From positions 21,890,535-21,954,534 of the forward strand of contig OU342806.1 of assembly GCA_910591455.2 (NCBI GenBank): a stretch of 64,000 nt of DNA, written 5' to 3'. Shown here one piece after another: positions 24,464 through 36,260 of this stretch. This stretch comes from Pholis gunnellus (lineage: Eukaryota; Chordata; Actinopteri; Perciformes; Pholidae). A program made the translations under genes and the position numbers. Each line of letters starts with the position of its first letter. The first letter of the stretch is position 1. Below the pieces are notes generated by a model. The model was not told the origin of the DNA. It was given only the letters and a program-made list of their open reading frames with translations, and did not search any database.

Positions 24464-27086
24464 ACCACTGGTCACCAGTTGTCCGTGGCGTCTCCGCCCC
24501 AGGGCAGAGCTTTCATGCTACATTTCCACCAATCCTCCAAACCTCAACCACTAATCCATCATTTTGGACACACTAGTGCACACTGTACAGACACACACAC
24601 ACACGCACATACATTTACTTGCATTCAGAGCTACGAACCCACATATTTTCCTACACGCACACACACTCACACATGATGTATGTGCCCTGTGGTCACTCAG
24701 TGGTTTGCCATTACTGCCCACTGGGTTTGAGCAGGAAACAGCTGCTTAACCTGATAAGACACACACGCATACACACACACACACACACATAGTCCATTTA
24801 AAATCACGTGTGTCTAGATTAACACATCATCTCGTCCTGAGCTCAGTCAGTTCTCTGGTGGGCTGTACTGACATCACAATGTGTAACAAAGCTTGAGGCA
24901 AAATAAGACAAGCAAACCAGCTGATAGCTCACTTAGCTTTCAGGAGAAGAGAAAAGTCTTTGCTGCGGTATTCACAATATGTTGAAGGTGCTATTTGGGA
25001 GCATTTCTGTTGCTTCTAAATGGCTCTCAACATGGCGGCGTTCGAGCCGCTGGCTCGCAGCTGTCGGCAAACGGCGCTAACAGTGCAATCTGTGGCAACA
25101 GTGCTGACAGAGCTAGCCGTGTTCAGTCTCTGCTCAGGTAGACGTTACACCAATATATATTTACAGAGCAATATATTTACTTGTTTGTCGCTATGTTGAT
25201 GCTCTGAATATCGAATACAACTGCTTTAAAGTAACACCGTAACAACATTATCAGGTTATCCTTCTCATCCAGAATCCAATGAGAACATGGATATTAGTTT
25301 TCAACTCTAAAGAGATATGAGGATGTGTTGAAATCAAAATGAATAGCAATCACGTGAAAGGCAAAATAAACTGATCATCATCGGAAGAAAGTTAACTATA
25401 TTAGCAGACGAAAGGCTGAACACCAGTGACCATACAAGGAAAACAAAAACTTCCCATGAAGCAGATTAAAAGCTGTGTATGTTTGTGTATTTAATTGCTC
25501 ACAAGAGTGTCGTATGAAGGGAGACACACGCGTGCACACACACACACTGTGCGTGGCGTCACTCTCTATATGTAAATCCTGATTAACACATGTTACAGCT
25601 GACCCCTCTAATCTCATTACACAATCTGTCCAAAGAGAAGAAGCTAAACCTGCATTTTCGGCATCAACACGCACGTGGTAAATGTGAGGATGTGAACTCA
25701 CTGCACACACAGACACAACAATACACGCACACACACAATGTTCACTCTAATAAATTAATAAATCTGCAGCAGGCTTAATCCTGAAATAAGTGGCTTTAAT
25801 AATTTGACATGTTTGCCTGAATGCAGCACAAACTGCAACGTCTGAAGCATCATTTAGGCATACTTTGAATTGAACTTTAAGAATAATACATGTTTATTTG
25901 GTTCAGTTGTATTCATGAACACTCTGGGGGATGTGTTACAAAACAACACTGACGCATGGAAGATTTCAAATTCACTCAGCTTGTGACGCTTACGACACTG
26001 AAGACAAAAACAAGACTTGAGACTGAACTTGGATTTGATTGCTGTAAAAGCTGACTCACTTTAGACTTGAGACATTAAATTCACAAGTTTTGGTTGTTTT
26101 TGGTAAAATCCTGGAACAAAATTGTAGCTTTGCTGCTCCATGGCCGTACATTGCGTGAAATGATTCTAGGTTTTCTAGGATGCACCCACTGTGAAGATCT
26201 TTATCTTATTGAGTCGTTTAGTTAATGCATGAATTCTAAACCATCAGAAAGTCAAAGCAAGAACAGTAGGGAATCCTGCATAACAGATTAAAACACTACA
26301 CCATGCTTTCAAAATAGCTGGTAGAAATGTAAATTCTACAAACATGCTAGAAACATTTGTATGGTCCTTTTTTAATGTGTTTGAAGACATTACATATTAA
26401 TGGGCAGGAGTGAGCAGATGAAGCAGTCCTGCCCCCGTGTTCCTTCCTGGTGCGTGCCTCGGTTTACATTTATCTTTTTTAATTTGTGCCCAGGATTTGT
26501 GGATGTTACTGTCGGCCTACGCCCCGGCTATAATTATTCAGCAGACAACATGTGGGCGACAGCGTGGCCTAGATTGGAGTGAAGTATGCCGCCCGCCTGG
26601 TCCCTGTGTGCAGTACAGACAAAGAGCAAGACGCATGAAAAGAGGGACAGAATGTATATCAGGGAGAGGGGGAGGAAGAACAGTATATGAAACAAAGACT
26701 GGGTGGAATTTCCAAGCAGACAGGTCTTTAATTTTCTGATATTTACTGTATCAGCTTTGTACGTCTCCTTGGTGGCATGCAGCCTCTTAGCCTGATTGGC
26801 TAGCAGCCACAGTAAATGACCGGGGCTAAAGTAGCAGTTGTCCAATGGTTTGGAAGGATGAGATGTGTTGATCCCATGTCACATCCGTGTCTTTGTGAGA
26901 TACACAAACTGCTTTTATTCATCCAATTTGAAGCCAGAGCAGCCAGCAGAAGAATTAGGTCACTGAAACAAATTCACAACAATGCAGTTCTCTACATTTG
27001 CAACAACTGAGAATTCAATGAAGGAAGAAGAGAGGTGCACAAGTTATCGAAATTTGCCACCAAGGCCATGAATAAAGTAACATTAC
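24166..27086. other. no gene; CA repeats and dispersed-repeat pieces
   Basis: AC/CA runs lie at 24432-24461, about 24590-24604 and about 24764-24790. Family A copy 2 is at 24984-25152. About 26400-26600 has mixed composition and could be a conserved non-coding element, but there is no evidence beyond composition. Confidence 0.4.
24984..25152 (+). repeat. dispersed repeat family A, shorter copy
   Basis: It matches 13272-13673 at its beginning (gaaggtgctatttgggagcat), in the middle (ggcgctaacagtgcaa, tggcaacagtgctgacag) and at its end (tctctgctcaggtagac). It lacks most of the second half of the longer copy, so an internal deletion or a deletion derivative is likely. Confidence 0.7.
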
Positions 27087-27329
27087 ATGAATAGTTTCAA
27101 GGCTTTTGATTCTGTCAATCCCAACATTTTGTTAAATAATCTGCTCTCCATGGGGTTTAATGACTATGCCTACAGCTGGTTCAAGTCATATCTTTCCGGT
27201 GTCGTTCAATTGTTAAAGATAAGACTTGTTGATAAAGGTATCCCACAAGGATCCATATTAGGTCCTTTTTGGTTTAATCTTCAATACATAAAGATAATTG
27301 TTTCAAACTGCAACGTACTGTATCTTTAA
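27087..27329 (+). pseudogene. LINE reverse-transcriptase fragment
   Basis: An 80-codon frame contains FKAFDSVNPNILLNNL, MGFNDYAYSWFKSYLSG and GIPQGSILGPFWFNLQ. These correspond to the finger/palm blocks of non-LTR retrotransposon reverse transcriptases: KAFD-VNH, then WF-SYLS, then the G-V-P-Q-G-S-I-L-G-P signature. The catalytic Y-A-D-D block downstream is missing, and the frame decays after the GP signature. It is a short dead fragment, probably of a CR1/Rex1-like or related element; the clade cannot be fixed from 80 residues. Confidence 0.88.
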
Positions 27330-27353
27330 GCTATGCAGCAAACAAGTTCCAGT

Positions 27354-27422
27354 TCCGACCTGTTATCTATATAAAGCTTGCTCTAAAGTTTAGAGCAAGC
27401 TTTATATAGATAACAGGTCGGA
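27354..27422. repeat. perfect palindrome, 34-bp arms, 1-base spacer
   Basis: Arms 27354-27387 and 27389-27422 are exact reverse complements around a single G at 27388. The left arm begins tccgacctgttatc and the centre is ctctaaa-g-tttagag. It lies 25 bases after the LINE fragment and abuts a second palindrome. Confidence 0.95.
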
Positions 27423-27470
27423 TTAACAATGCTGTACTGTTTAGAGTCTAAACAGTACAGCATTGTTAAT
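27422..27470. repeat. perfect palindrome, 24-bp arms, 1-base spacer
   Basis: Arms 27422-27445 and 27447-27470 are exact reverse complements around a single G at 27446. The left arm begins attaacaatgctg and the centre is tttaga-g-tctaaa. It shares base 27422 with the preceding palindrome. A third, weaker inverted repeat (gctgctgt / acagcagc, 27529-27551, 7-base loop) follows. Confidence 0.95.
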
Positions 27471-27551
27471 GCCTACGACTAATATAAAACCCAGCTTTCA
27501 GTTCAGTTAAGTTCATTTAGATCCCGATGCTGCTGTAATAACGACAGCAGC

Positions 27552-30500
27552 TACTCTTCTTTGGGTCCACTTCATGTATTTACAATACTTCAGTCAGGAA
27601 CACTCTCGTTATAGATTTTAACCATTTATTGCAACAAATGGAATACAGTTAAACTTGGCGATAATGGCTCCGCTCTTTGAATGCTCCCCGGATTAGCCAG
27701 CAGCTACTGAGCTAAGACCGGGAGTACGAGCAATAACCCCCCTGGGTTTACAGGACAGAGGTACATTTTTTAAATACATTTCAAACATTTGCCAGAAGAT
27801 GAACTAACAAAGAGGTGGAGGCTGGGGTGGAGGAGGCGAAGCTTCGCCAGCAGTGTGGTCTGTAGCAGCGTAGATGTAGAATGAATCAGTGAGAAGGAAG
27901 CCATATTTAAATAAACCTCCGTGAAGTGAGAGTGGGCTGTGATTGGTGCGTGGCCGATCGGAAGCTATGATTCAATCGGCTGGCTGTCAGCTGGTTACAG
28001 CTGGGGCGTATAACTTCCGTGTCCTGCATGAATTTACGCTAGCTTCATTTCAAAAACACATGACACATCTGACAGCCATACAAGTTTCAATAATACACAA
28101 CAACAAAAAAACACAGAAAAGACATGAAACAACAAGATAATCCAAAACGTGTCCAACAGATAGCTCTGCATCATTTCTTATCAACTCTTAGATATCTAAA
28201 GTATTTAATAAGTAACACACTTCATCTAGCTACATATAAATTAAGTTAGCGTTATGCATCAATATCCCATCTTTTGGAAAACAAAACATTAAAGGAAAAT
28301 GTACTCAAAATAATTATAATCTTAACGTGAAATATGTTTTACTACTTTCCATGGTCAAAAATCAATTGCTTGATAATTGATTGTTCTCTGTTTTGAACCA
28401 GTTTCATATGGGGGCAATACAAATTGTCATCAGATGACTGCCGTGTAAAATATTGATTTGGTTTCTGAAAAATGATCTGCGGAGATTTACTTCGAATGAT
28501 ATCTCGTATAAAACACAGTATGAGATAAACAACTCTTCTGCACTGAACACAAAGGATGGCTGATGGGATTGTTATTCGTTTCGCAAGTATTCAGTCGTGA
28601 AAACATTTGGAGTAATACTCATTTTGATTTGATGATGGCACTGGAGAAAAAGTCAGATTGTTATTACAATCCCTCTTTGAATTGAGAATAAGAAGACCCT
28701 GCAGACAGACCAACAGCTTCCCCCACCAAAAGGTCTTAATCAGACTAAGTGAGGAGACACTTCAATCCCATTAGAATTAAATGTCTGGCGAAGCAGCTCT
28801 CATTACCCCAGCTCAGTGTGTTTGTGAATGTGATATCTGTGCCTTTGTGTCACATTCGTTACTTTATTGACAAGATACACCGTCACATTTCCATCAAAGT
28901 GGACCAAGCTCTCCGGGATTTCCTTTTCTGTCGTCCTGTGAGTAAACTCTTGTCCGTCTCAGCTTCCTGATCCGACCCACCATGGAAATCCAAGCCACAA
29001 AGGGTATTCTACACCGGTTGGTAGAATAAAACATTTGTACTGTAGTCTTTTCATAGAAGGCTCTGACGTTGCTCTTTTTCCTTGTATGGAGAGCTTACGT
29101 AACTGGAACTCACTGGTTGAGTGGATGGATGATGTGGCTGCTGGCTAAACCATCCAGTTTCTGCTCCACAGCTCTCCCTCATTTTCTTACAATCATTTAC
29201 GTTTTCACATTGCAGTTCTATAATACGCACTTTTTCAAAATTAATACACAAATACACTGACTGACATCCTGCCCTGGTGGCACTGTGACCACCGGTATGT
29301 CACCACCGGCTTCAGTCGCCTAACTGACCACTGACTGACCACAGTGACACATACAAAATGTTGTGGCAACATGACGATGAACTGAATTACATTCAGTGGT
29401 ACCTGCATAGGCAGGTTAAATGATTCATCCTCTCCGTTTCCTTTTCAACCTCGTCTTGTGGCGTGTGCTATTTAAAGCATGATCCAGCAAAATCCAAATT
29501 GCTTAAGCAGTAACTATGAAACTCAAACCACTGTGTGAGCAGGGTTTGTTATCAAATAGTTTGCTCTCTCATGGTTCTGTGTGTTTAATCTGCTCCAGCA
29601 GCCTTCGTAAAATGAAAGAAATGAAACGTAATGAAGTGTCAAGTCATGCGGAGGTTGCCCACTGTCTTCCTTCTATCTTCTATTTGGTCAGCCTTTGCAA
29701 AAACTTTTGATTGAATTTGCCTTTTTCCGCGGCCTGTTTGAGCTCTTCTCATATCTGCACAACTGTCTGTCCTTGTGCATTTGTGGGGGTTTTTCTTGCG
29801 CTTTAAATTTCCCATCCTGTTACGTGGACTGGCTGCCGAGTTGAGGGGGAGACAGGGGAGATGAGGTGAAGTAGGGGCTAAAAAAAGAGAGGTATTCTGC
29901 CTCTTAGCTACTTCCTCATTACTAACCAATCAGTCTTGTCCATATTTCCTCTCAGGCTCCCACCCTGCTTCCCCCTCTTATAACTACTGGATCACAAGCT
30001 GATCACACACCCGCACAGATTATTGTGGCACTCCTGACTGGAACAAGCAGCCTCGGTTTTGCACCCGACACCAAAGGCCCTTTTTATGTCAGGCTAAAAA
30101 GTATTTCGAGGTCTTTTCAAATTCACTGTCAGTGAATCACAGTCCAACTGTTCTGCTTTGCCAAAGGGCCCTCGTGACATTTGATGAGTAATGAGGTGAG
30201 AAACTTTAAAATCTACAAACAAGATCAAGGGGTTTCATTTAAAGGCAGCGCCTCCGATCAGCGCAGCTGGAGCCCCAGGATTTTTTTTTTTAGGTGGAGT
30301 GTTTGGTGATGGAGGAGGGGGGGGGGGGGGGGGGGGACAGCAGGCTTGCTGCTGTTTTATCTCGGTCTTTGCCTGTCACAATGATATTCAGATGCTCAGT
30401 TAGACATTCTGTTCACCCTCTGTTTGGCACGGCAGAGTTAACTCTTTGCAGGGTCGGAGACTACAGACCAGGCTGTGCTCGAGTCACAGGATATTAGCGT

Positions 30501-31679
30501 ACTGCACCAGAGGAGAATACAGCCTCTCTATGCCAGTAAAGCAGGCTTGACCTTTGATGAACAAAAGTCCTTTTTTTGAAGTCATGTCAGAAAGATTTCA
30601 CATTTGAAGTTTTAAGATCTACATGAGATTTAAACCCACCAACTCTTCTTTAATGGAATGCTCCAACCAAAACCTGTATGTTGATTGTCAAACACTCCTG
30701 TGCCTGTAGGTCTAAAAAGTTACAGCTACGCACTGTTCAGAGCCACATTTCAAGCATACAGGGAGACGAGTACTTGGTTCTTAAATGACAGATTTGTAAT
30801 GGTTTATTCATTCAACTGGCTTAGCAATATGAATTTCTGAGATACATCAGCTCTCCCACAGAGTTTTAACCTTCAAGAAGTGAGGGTTTGATACTCGAAA
30901 TTAGGATTTTTTTTTTTATGTCTTTAATATAAGCAGAAGACAAATTAAGTAATAAAGTAAAAAGATTAAGATGAGATAATATAATACTTAATAATTGTAA
31001 AGGGGGGAAAAAAATCCCAGAAGAGATTGTTACACAGCAACAACGTTATGACAACTGAGCAAACTTCATCTGCGGATTACAACCATGGGATGAAGTTTAA
31101 GACTCTTGAAAAAGCTAGTAAGTGGGCCTTGAGTTGAGATTGTGTGTTCAACAATTTTCAAGCTTCAGAATAAACATTGACATTTGAGCAACATTGAAGT
31201 TGGACAGAGAAGGACTATTCCTGTATTTTTGTGTCCTCCTTTCTTCTGTCAGCCCATCAACCTCTCCCGGGTTGACTCAAGGGCAGACACAGAAGAACAG
31301 ACCCGCTCAGGTCAGCACAGCCAGTTCTCTGACCTTAAAACCTTGAACGTTTTTGCCTCGCATATCACATTCTGAGTGTCAGCTCAGTTCATGAGAGAGA
31401 GGTGTCTGCTCTTGGTCTCAAACACCCACACTTCAGTAGCCCCAGCTTCAGACCTGTTGGCAGCGTTACCTCATATACCTTTATCCAACGCAACACCACC
31501 ATGTTTACCCCACATGCACCTCTCCTCGTCTTCCCCCTTGACTTTTCCTTTCTGCTGGCAGCAGATCCTCCATTTCCACCCCGGTGGTGTTGGAATCCCT
31601 CTCATGTCGGGCGGCGTCGCCCCGTTTGGCACGCTCGGAGGTGTTTCATTTAGTTTGGTGTAAATAGTAAAGTAACTGC

Positions 31680-31682
<3 letters not shown>
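27552..31682. other. no gene seen; poly-G run
   Basis: About 27640-28040 is GC-richer, has no recognisable coding content and may be repeat-derived. About 28740-29000 has mixed composition. A run of about 20 G lies at 30317-30336. Two T/A homopolymer runs occur near 30280 and 30907. No exon or RNA gene was recognised. Confidence 0.4.
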
Positions 31683-31719
<37 letters not shown>

Positions 31720-31886
31720 TTGCTATGTTCCTGCATGCTCTGTGACCCTCCACCTTTGTCCCTACAGCAAGCGGTGTGTGTGTGTGTGTGTGTATGTATG
31801 TGTGACAAACAAAGGCTCTGTCCTCCCTTTTGACTCTCAGGGTGAATCTGTTTGTACACCTGCCACAGATTTCCCTCACCACCCCA

Positions 31887-31918
<32 letters not shown>
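31683..31918. repeat. cluster of three TG/CA microsatellites
   Basis: TG runs at 31683-31718 and about 31774-31803 are followed by a CA run at about 31889-31914. The spacers are ordinary sequence. All frames across it are Cys-Val or His-Thr repeats. Confidence 0.93.
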
Positions 31919-31921
<3 letters not shown>

Positions 31922-33654
31922 TCCTGTATATGCTGCTGGGGGTTATTGCTGCTGCTGCTCTCACTGTCCATTCAAATGACCTGCTTGTTTTGCTTTTACA
32001 CCCCCAGCTTGCAAATGCTCTGTATCCATTCTTAGGAAGCTACAGCCTGAGCACTGTGGTGCTCCTCGGCCTGAACTGGGTCATCAAGCTAGTATGACAC
32101 AGGAGAGGTACTGGCCAGTCGGCTACATCTACAGTGATAGTAAAAAAAAATGGTTTATTTACTCATGTCTCAACATTGCTCCAACGTCACATCAACCATG
32201 TCTACTCTGGACAAAATAGGGTCCAAACTGTTGGCTGTTGGGTTTTGGAATGACTGCCTGTGAATGGAGTGTTGTCAAAGGAGGATCTCACCAGCATCCA
32301 CTGTTCCAACTTGTCATCTTCAGACATGTCTTTAACATGCAGTGTGCGAAATACGGGGGTCTCGAAGGGCATTGACATTGGAGAACCCTTAAAAAGTCTC
32401 AATAGCAACATTTCAGAGGGGGTCTCTTTCTGTCACTTGCAATTGTCAATGAAAATGTTTTTAAAAAGCTTAGGCTACTATATCTAGCAGTAGGCTATTC
32501 ATAATTCAAATTGACATTTATTCAAAGATATCAATAATCAATTGATCCCTCCTGTTTGTGGACTCAAACAGACAAATTGTATCCAGCACCGTTGGTGAGA
32601 ACCTGGTTTAAAGCAGGACGGCGGTACCAGGACGGCAATGAGAAGAAGCTGAGCCAATGTTTGTGTGTCGGGTCAGAAACGAGCGAGTGTGCTGTGTGGA
32701 TTCTGTTGCAGGGCGTAGTTGATGCTGGGTTGTTGAGTGGCCTTATTTTTAACAATATTAGCCTTGTTGATGTGTGTGCAGCGTATTGCCTTGGCTTACA
32801 TCCAATGAAATCTTGTATGCGTGGGGTACCACCCCGATTGCCACGGGGTATTCCGCACACTGATAACACGGGTAACACAACAACAGGTTTTCCATCCATC
32901 CATTTGTTTTTCGGGCTGCTTATCTGGGCCTAATAATTTTGGTAGCAGATTAGCAGCCACAGCTCCGGCACAACCTCTCAATTTCCTGACGGCAAAGCTC
33001 TACCGTGAATCAATCTGACTGCAGCCCATCGTGTTGCACGTTGGATGAGACAAACAACAGATAATAGGCGGCCTATCGCACAGGGATGTAAAGATGATAA
33101 AACGGTGAAATGGCGAAACTTTCAGCTCTGAAATTACAAGTTTACAGTTAACAGTGTTTCAGTGAATTTACTATACTAATTAGCCCTCCATTTAAAAATG
33201 TTAAATGATATTCAATTGGTTGAAGTCTTCGTCTTTGTGCTTAGCTTCCTCTTTACTGTGACAGCCTGGTACAATGGCCACATTAATCTGCCAGATTAGA
33301 CCTGCAGTAACACTACGTGATAGATGGGTCCTCAGTAACACATGTGCTAGTACTCCAACACATTGTTTCAACTTTACTGAGGAAGCTTCATGTGACACAC
33401 CTCAGCCCGTCCACATGTACTGCAACAGAGCGAGGGGGAGGCAGAAGGCGAAAGAGTCCGTGGGGGAGAGGTCTGGGTGGAGCAGGGGAAGATGGGAGGT
33501 CGTCCTCCTGACTGATGTACTGTATTAGAAATCAGATAAAGAGTGTTTGTTCTCTAATCTTGTTCAGGGCTGCTCTGCTTGCTGCTGCTGTCTCTCTGAG
33601 AGCTTGTTCGCTAGCTGTTGATAAAACAAGCCCTCAAAGAATTGAATAGGGAGT

Positions 33655-33714
<60 letters not shown>

Positions 33715-35427
33715 CCACACGGTTCTTCTCAAGCTTAAATGGGCTTGTGTGCACTTTATTTGTATTTTGTAGACTTTTATCAGGCTATTATTCCCTTTTC
33801 TTCCATTGGTTTCAATGTATTTCTGTAAACTATAAAAGACAACTTTCATAGACCTAAACTTACTAATGAATGAATCCATTGCAGCCTGTTTTTATTCAGA
33901 CTAACAAATCTGTTGAGCGGTAATCCGATGCAGACTCTTCAAATGAATCTGCACTTGCTGTCAAATGACACTGACATGCCAAATACCATAACTGCTGCAA
34001 CAGCAAAAGGAGACCGTTGGCTCGTGTTTCATGGCATGTCAGACATCTTATTCATGATGTCACCATGTCACCAGATATTAGCACTTACCCATAACCAAAT
34101 GGAGTACAGTGTTATTTTTATCATTATCAGAATTATAACCAAAACTACACTTTAAGATTGAAGTTGGTAATAAGATGGAGTTATCCTCTGCGATGGAGAG
34201 AGGAAGGAGTTAACTGTATTTCCAAAGCAGGTCTGCCTGACTCTGCTGGACCGGTTGGCGGCCTTGCAGCCTGCCTACTTGGCTCCCTGCCCATCTGACA
34301 GCCTGTCTGTCTGACTGTCTGTCTGTCTGAGCGGCTGGCTGACTGTGCTGCTGCATGAATAATGCTGAGCCATGGTGCCCTGCTGCCTTGACAACCAGTG
34401 GAGGGAGGGAGCGGGAGCGGGAGGGGGGAGGTCTGTGTGGGTAGAGAGCAAATATAGAAGGGAGAAAAGCAGGAGAGGAGGAGGGGGAGGAGGGGGGGGG
34501 GGGCAGGAAGGATGGTGCTGGGGGGATCTGATCAAGTGAAAACACTGAAACAATGGATATGTAGGGCAGAGAGAAAGACTAATAAGGGAATACCTTATTT
34601 AGGGCAGAGAAATGGAGAAAAGCATCAGAAGACAAGATGATTAGAGCGAGAAACCGAAAAGGGAGGAAGAGAGGCGGCTCAGCAGTTTTGGATGCCGCCT
34701 GCAGTAGCAACCTGTTTCACAGTGTCACCAGAGTGTTGCATCATGGGATCAGGACCATGGGGGGGGACGCTCACATTGCAGGATGACATCACCTGTTTCA
34801 GAGTCAGCGCTTGTCTGCTTGGCTCTGTCGGCTCTGCCTAGGAGGGGAGAAAGAGATGTTTGCTCGCTCTGTCTCTCTGTCTGTCTGTCTGTCTGTCGCT
34901 CTCTCTGTCTGACTGCTCATCTCAAAGCAAGCGATACAAAGAGCCAGATCAACCGATGAACAGACCGACATAAACGGAGGGAGGCAAAAAGACACGAGTG
35001 TTCGTGGAGAGTTTCAGTCTCATGCCTGCATGAAATTGCAGTCTGAATAAAGAGAAGAGGGGGTGGGGGGGGGGGGGGGGGGGGGGTAGAGATTTGGATT
35101 TGGTTCAGTTGGAAAGTGTGTGTTGGTGTCTGTGTATGTCATCTATCTCCGGCCCTTCCCTTGCTGCCTGCTCAAAAGCTGTATCCCTGTTTGGCTCTCT
35201 GAACACTGCACCCAAAAAACAGAGAGAGAGAAAGAGAGAGCAGGTTGAGAGGCAAGCCATCATCCCTACTTTTGACTGCAACAGCAAAAACCCATTTCAC
35301 TAAAACAGTAGAAATCATGTTTTCAGTCCTTTTAACGGCAAACATGTCACGAGAGGGTGACACGTGCGATAGTGACATTTTCTTCCTCTCTCGCTCGGTT
35401 TATGTCTTCCTGTCTGGCAAAATTTGC
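31919..35427. other. no gene; simple repeats
   Basis: It holds a CA array (33655-33713), tetranucleotide CTGT-like runs (about 34300-34330 and 34870-34900), G-rich runs (about 34491-34503) and a 22-base G tract (35065-35086). A 125-codon open frame at 32556-32933 has no recognisable domain and is not called. Confidence 0.4.
33655..33713. repeat. (CA)n microsatellite
   Basis: A pure CA run of about 29 units. Confidence 0.97.
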
Positions 35428-36260
35428 CGTTTGTCATTTTCAATCTTGCCTTCACCCAATCCTGTTAATATATATAATTATTTCCCAAGTGGCTATTCAA
35501 GCGCTACATAGTCCCAGGGTACGAATAATATGATTTTCTGAATTTGAATTGAGCGAATAATCACAAGTTATGGCCCCCATGCTAAAACGTCATTTGTCAT
35601 TAACATCTTGCCTTTACCCTATCCCGTTACTCTTGGCCCCGATCCTGTAATCATGTCACCCCTTGACTATTCCAGAGCCTCTGTTGAAAGTCCCTGGATA
35701 AATATGAATATTTTTACTTAATTTAAGCTGAGGAAATAATCACACATCATGGCCCTTCACTTAAAATTGCATTGAATGTTGATTTTTCTGAACCAAGAAT
35801 ATGTCTCATGAATACGCTTCATATCAGCCTCGTATCAGGCTTGCATAAACTCACAATGGCACATGGTAAACGTTGTGAAACCATTGGTTTGGTTTAGGCA
35901 ACAGAAAAATGATTTGAAACAACAACCAAAAAAAAATTTGTGTTGAAATAACAACAATGTAATGTAACAACCATAACAAGATAACCACTGTAAATAAGCA
36001 ACAACTGCCCGTAGCAAACTCTCTGACGTAACAGAGTTAAGAAGGAAGCGTAAAGTCAACGTTGACTTTTGGTTTCACACGGGACACGAACAGCAGTCTC
36101 CTGGGTGAAAGTCCAATGTTAGCAAATAATCACTCATCATGATCCCATGTTACAGTTGCAGTTTTTTATTTCCGGTCTGGCCCTCACAAAACCATATTAC
36201 TTACTCTTCTGATCCTGTAATTATTTCCCATGTGACTATTCCAGTTGAGCACATAATGAC
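35428..36260. repeat. degenerate tandem repeat (about 3 units) split by an inserted repeat
   Basis: Three related blocks share the order tttgtcatt or ttttttattt, then ctt-gcc or ct-ggccctcac, then gatcctgtaat-atttccc or a variant, then gactattcca or ggctattcaa, and gaataatcaca. They run at about 35428-35590, 35591-35800 and 36119-36260. Between blocks two and three lies about 290 bp of unrelated sequence (35830-36118). Unit length is roughly 170-200 bp with considerable divergence. Confidence 0.6.
35830..36118 (+). mobile_element. probable dispersed repeat insertion
   Basis: It contains ggtttggtttaggcaac near the left and gggacacgaac plus tctcctgggtgaaagtcc near the right. I recognise this combination from a repeat widespread in teleost genomes. 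It interrupts the tandem blocks on either side, which supports insertion. No terminal repeats or coding sequence were identified and the class is unknown. Confidence 0.5.

Noticed and set aside
32556..32933. 125-codon open frame on the + strand
   Set aside because: No domain or motif recognised and a 111-codon frame is open on the opposite strand as well, which points to absence of stops by chance.
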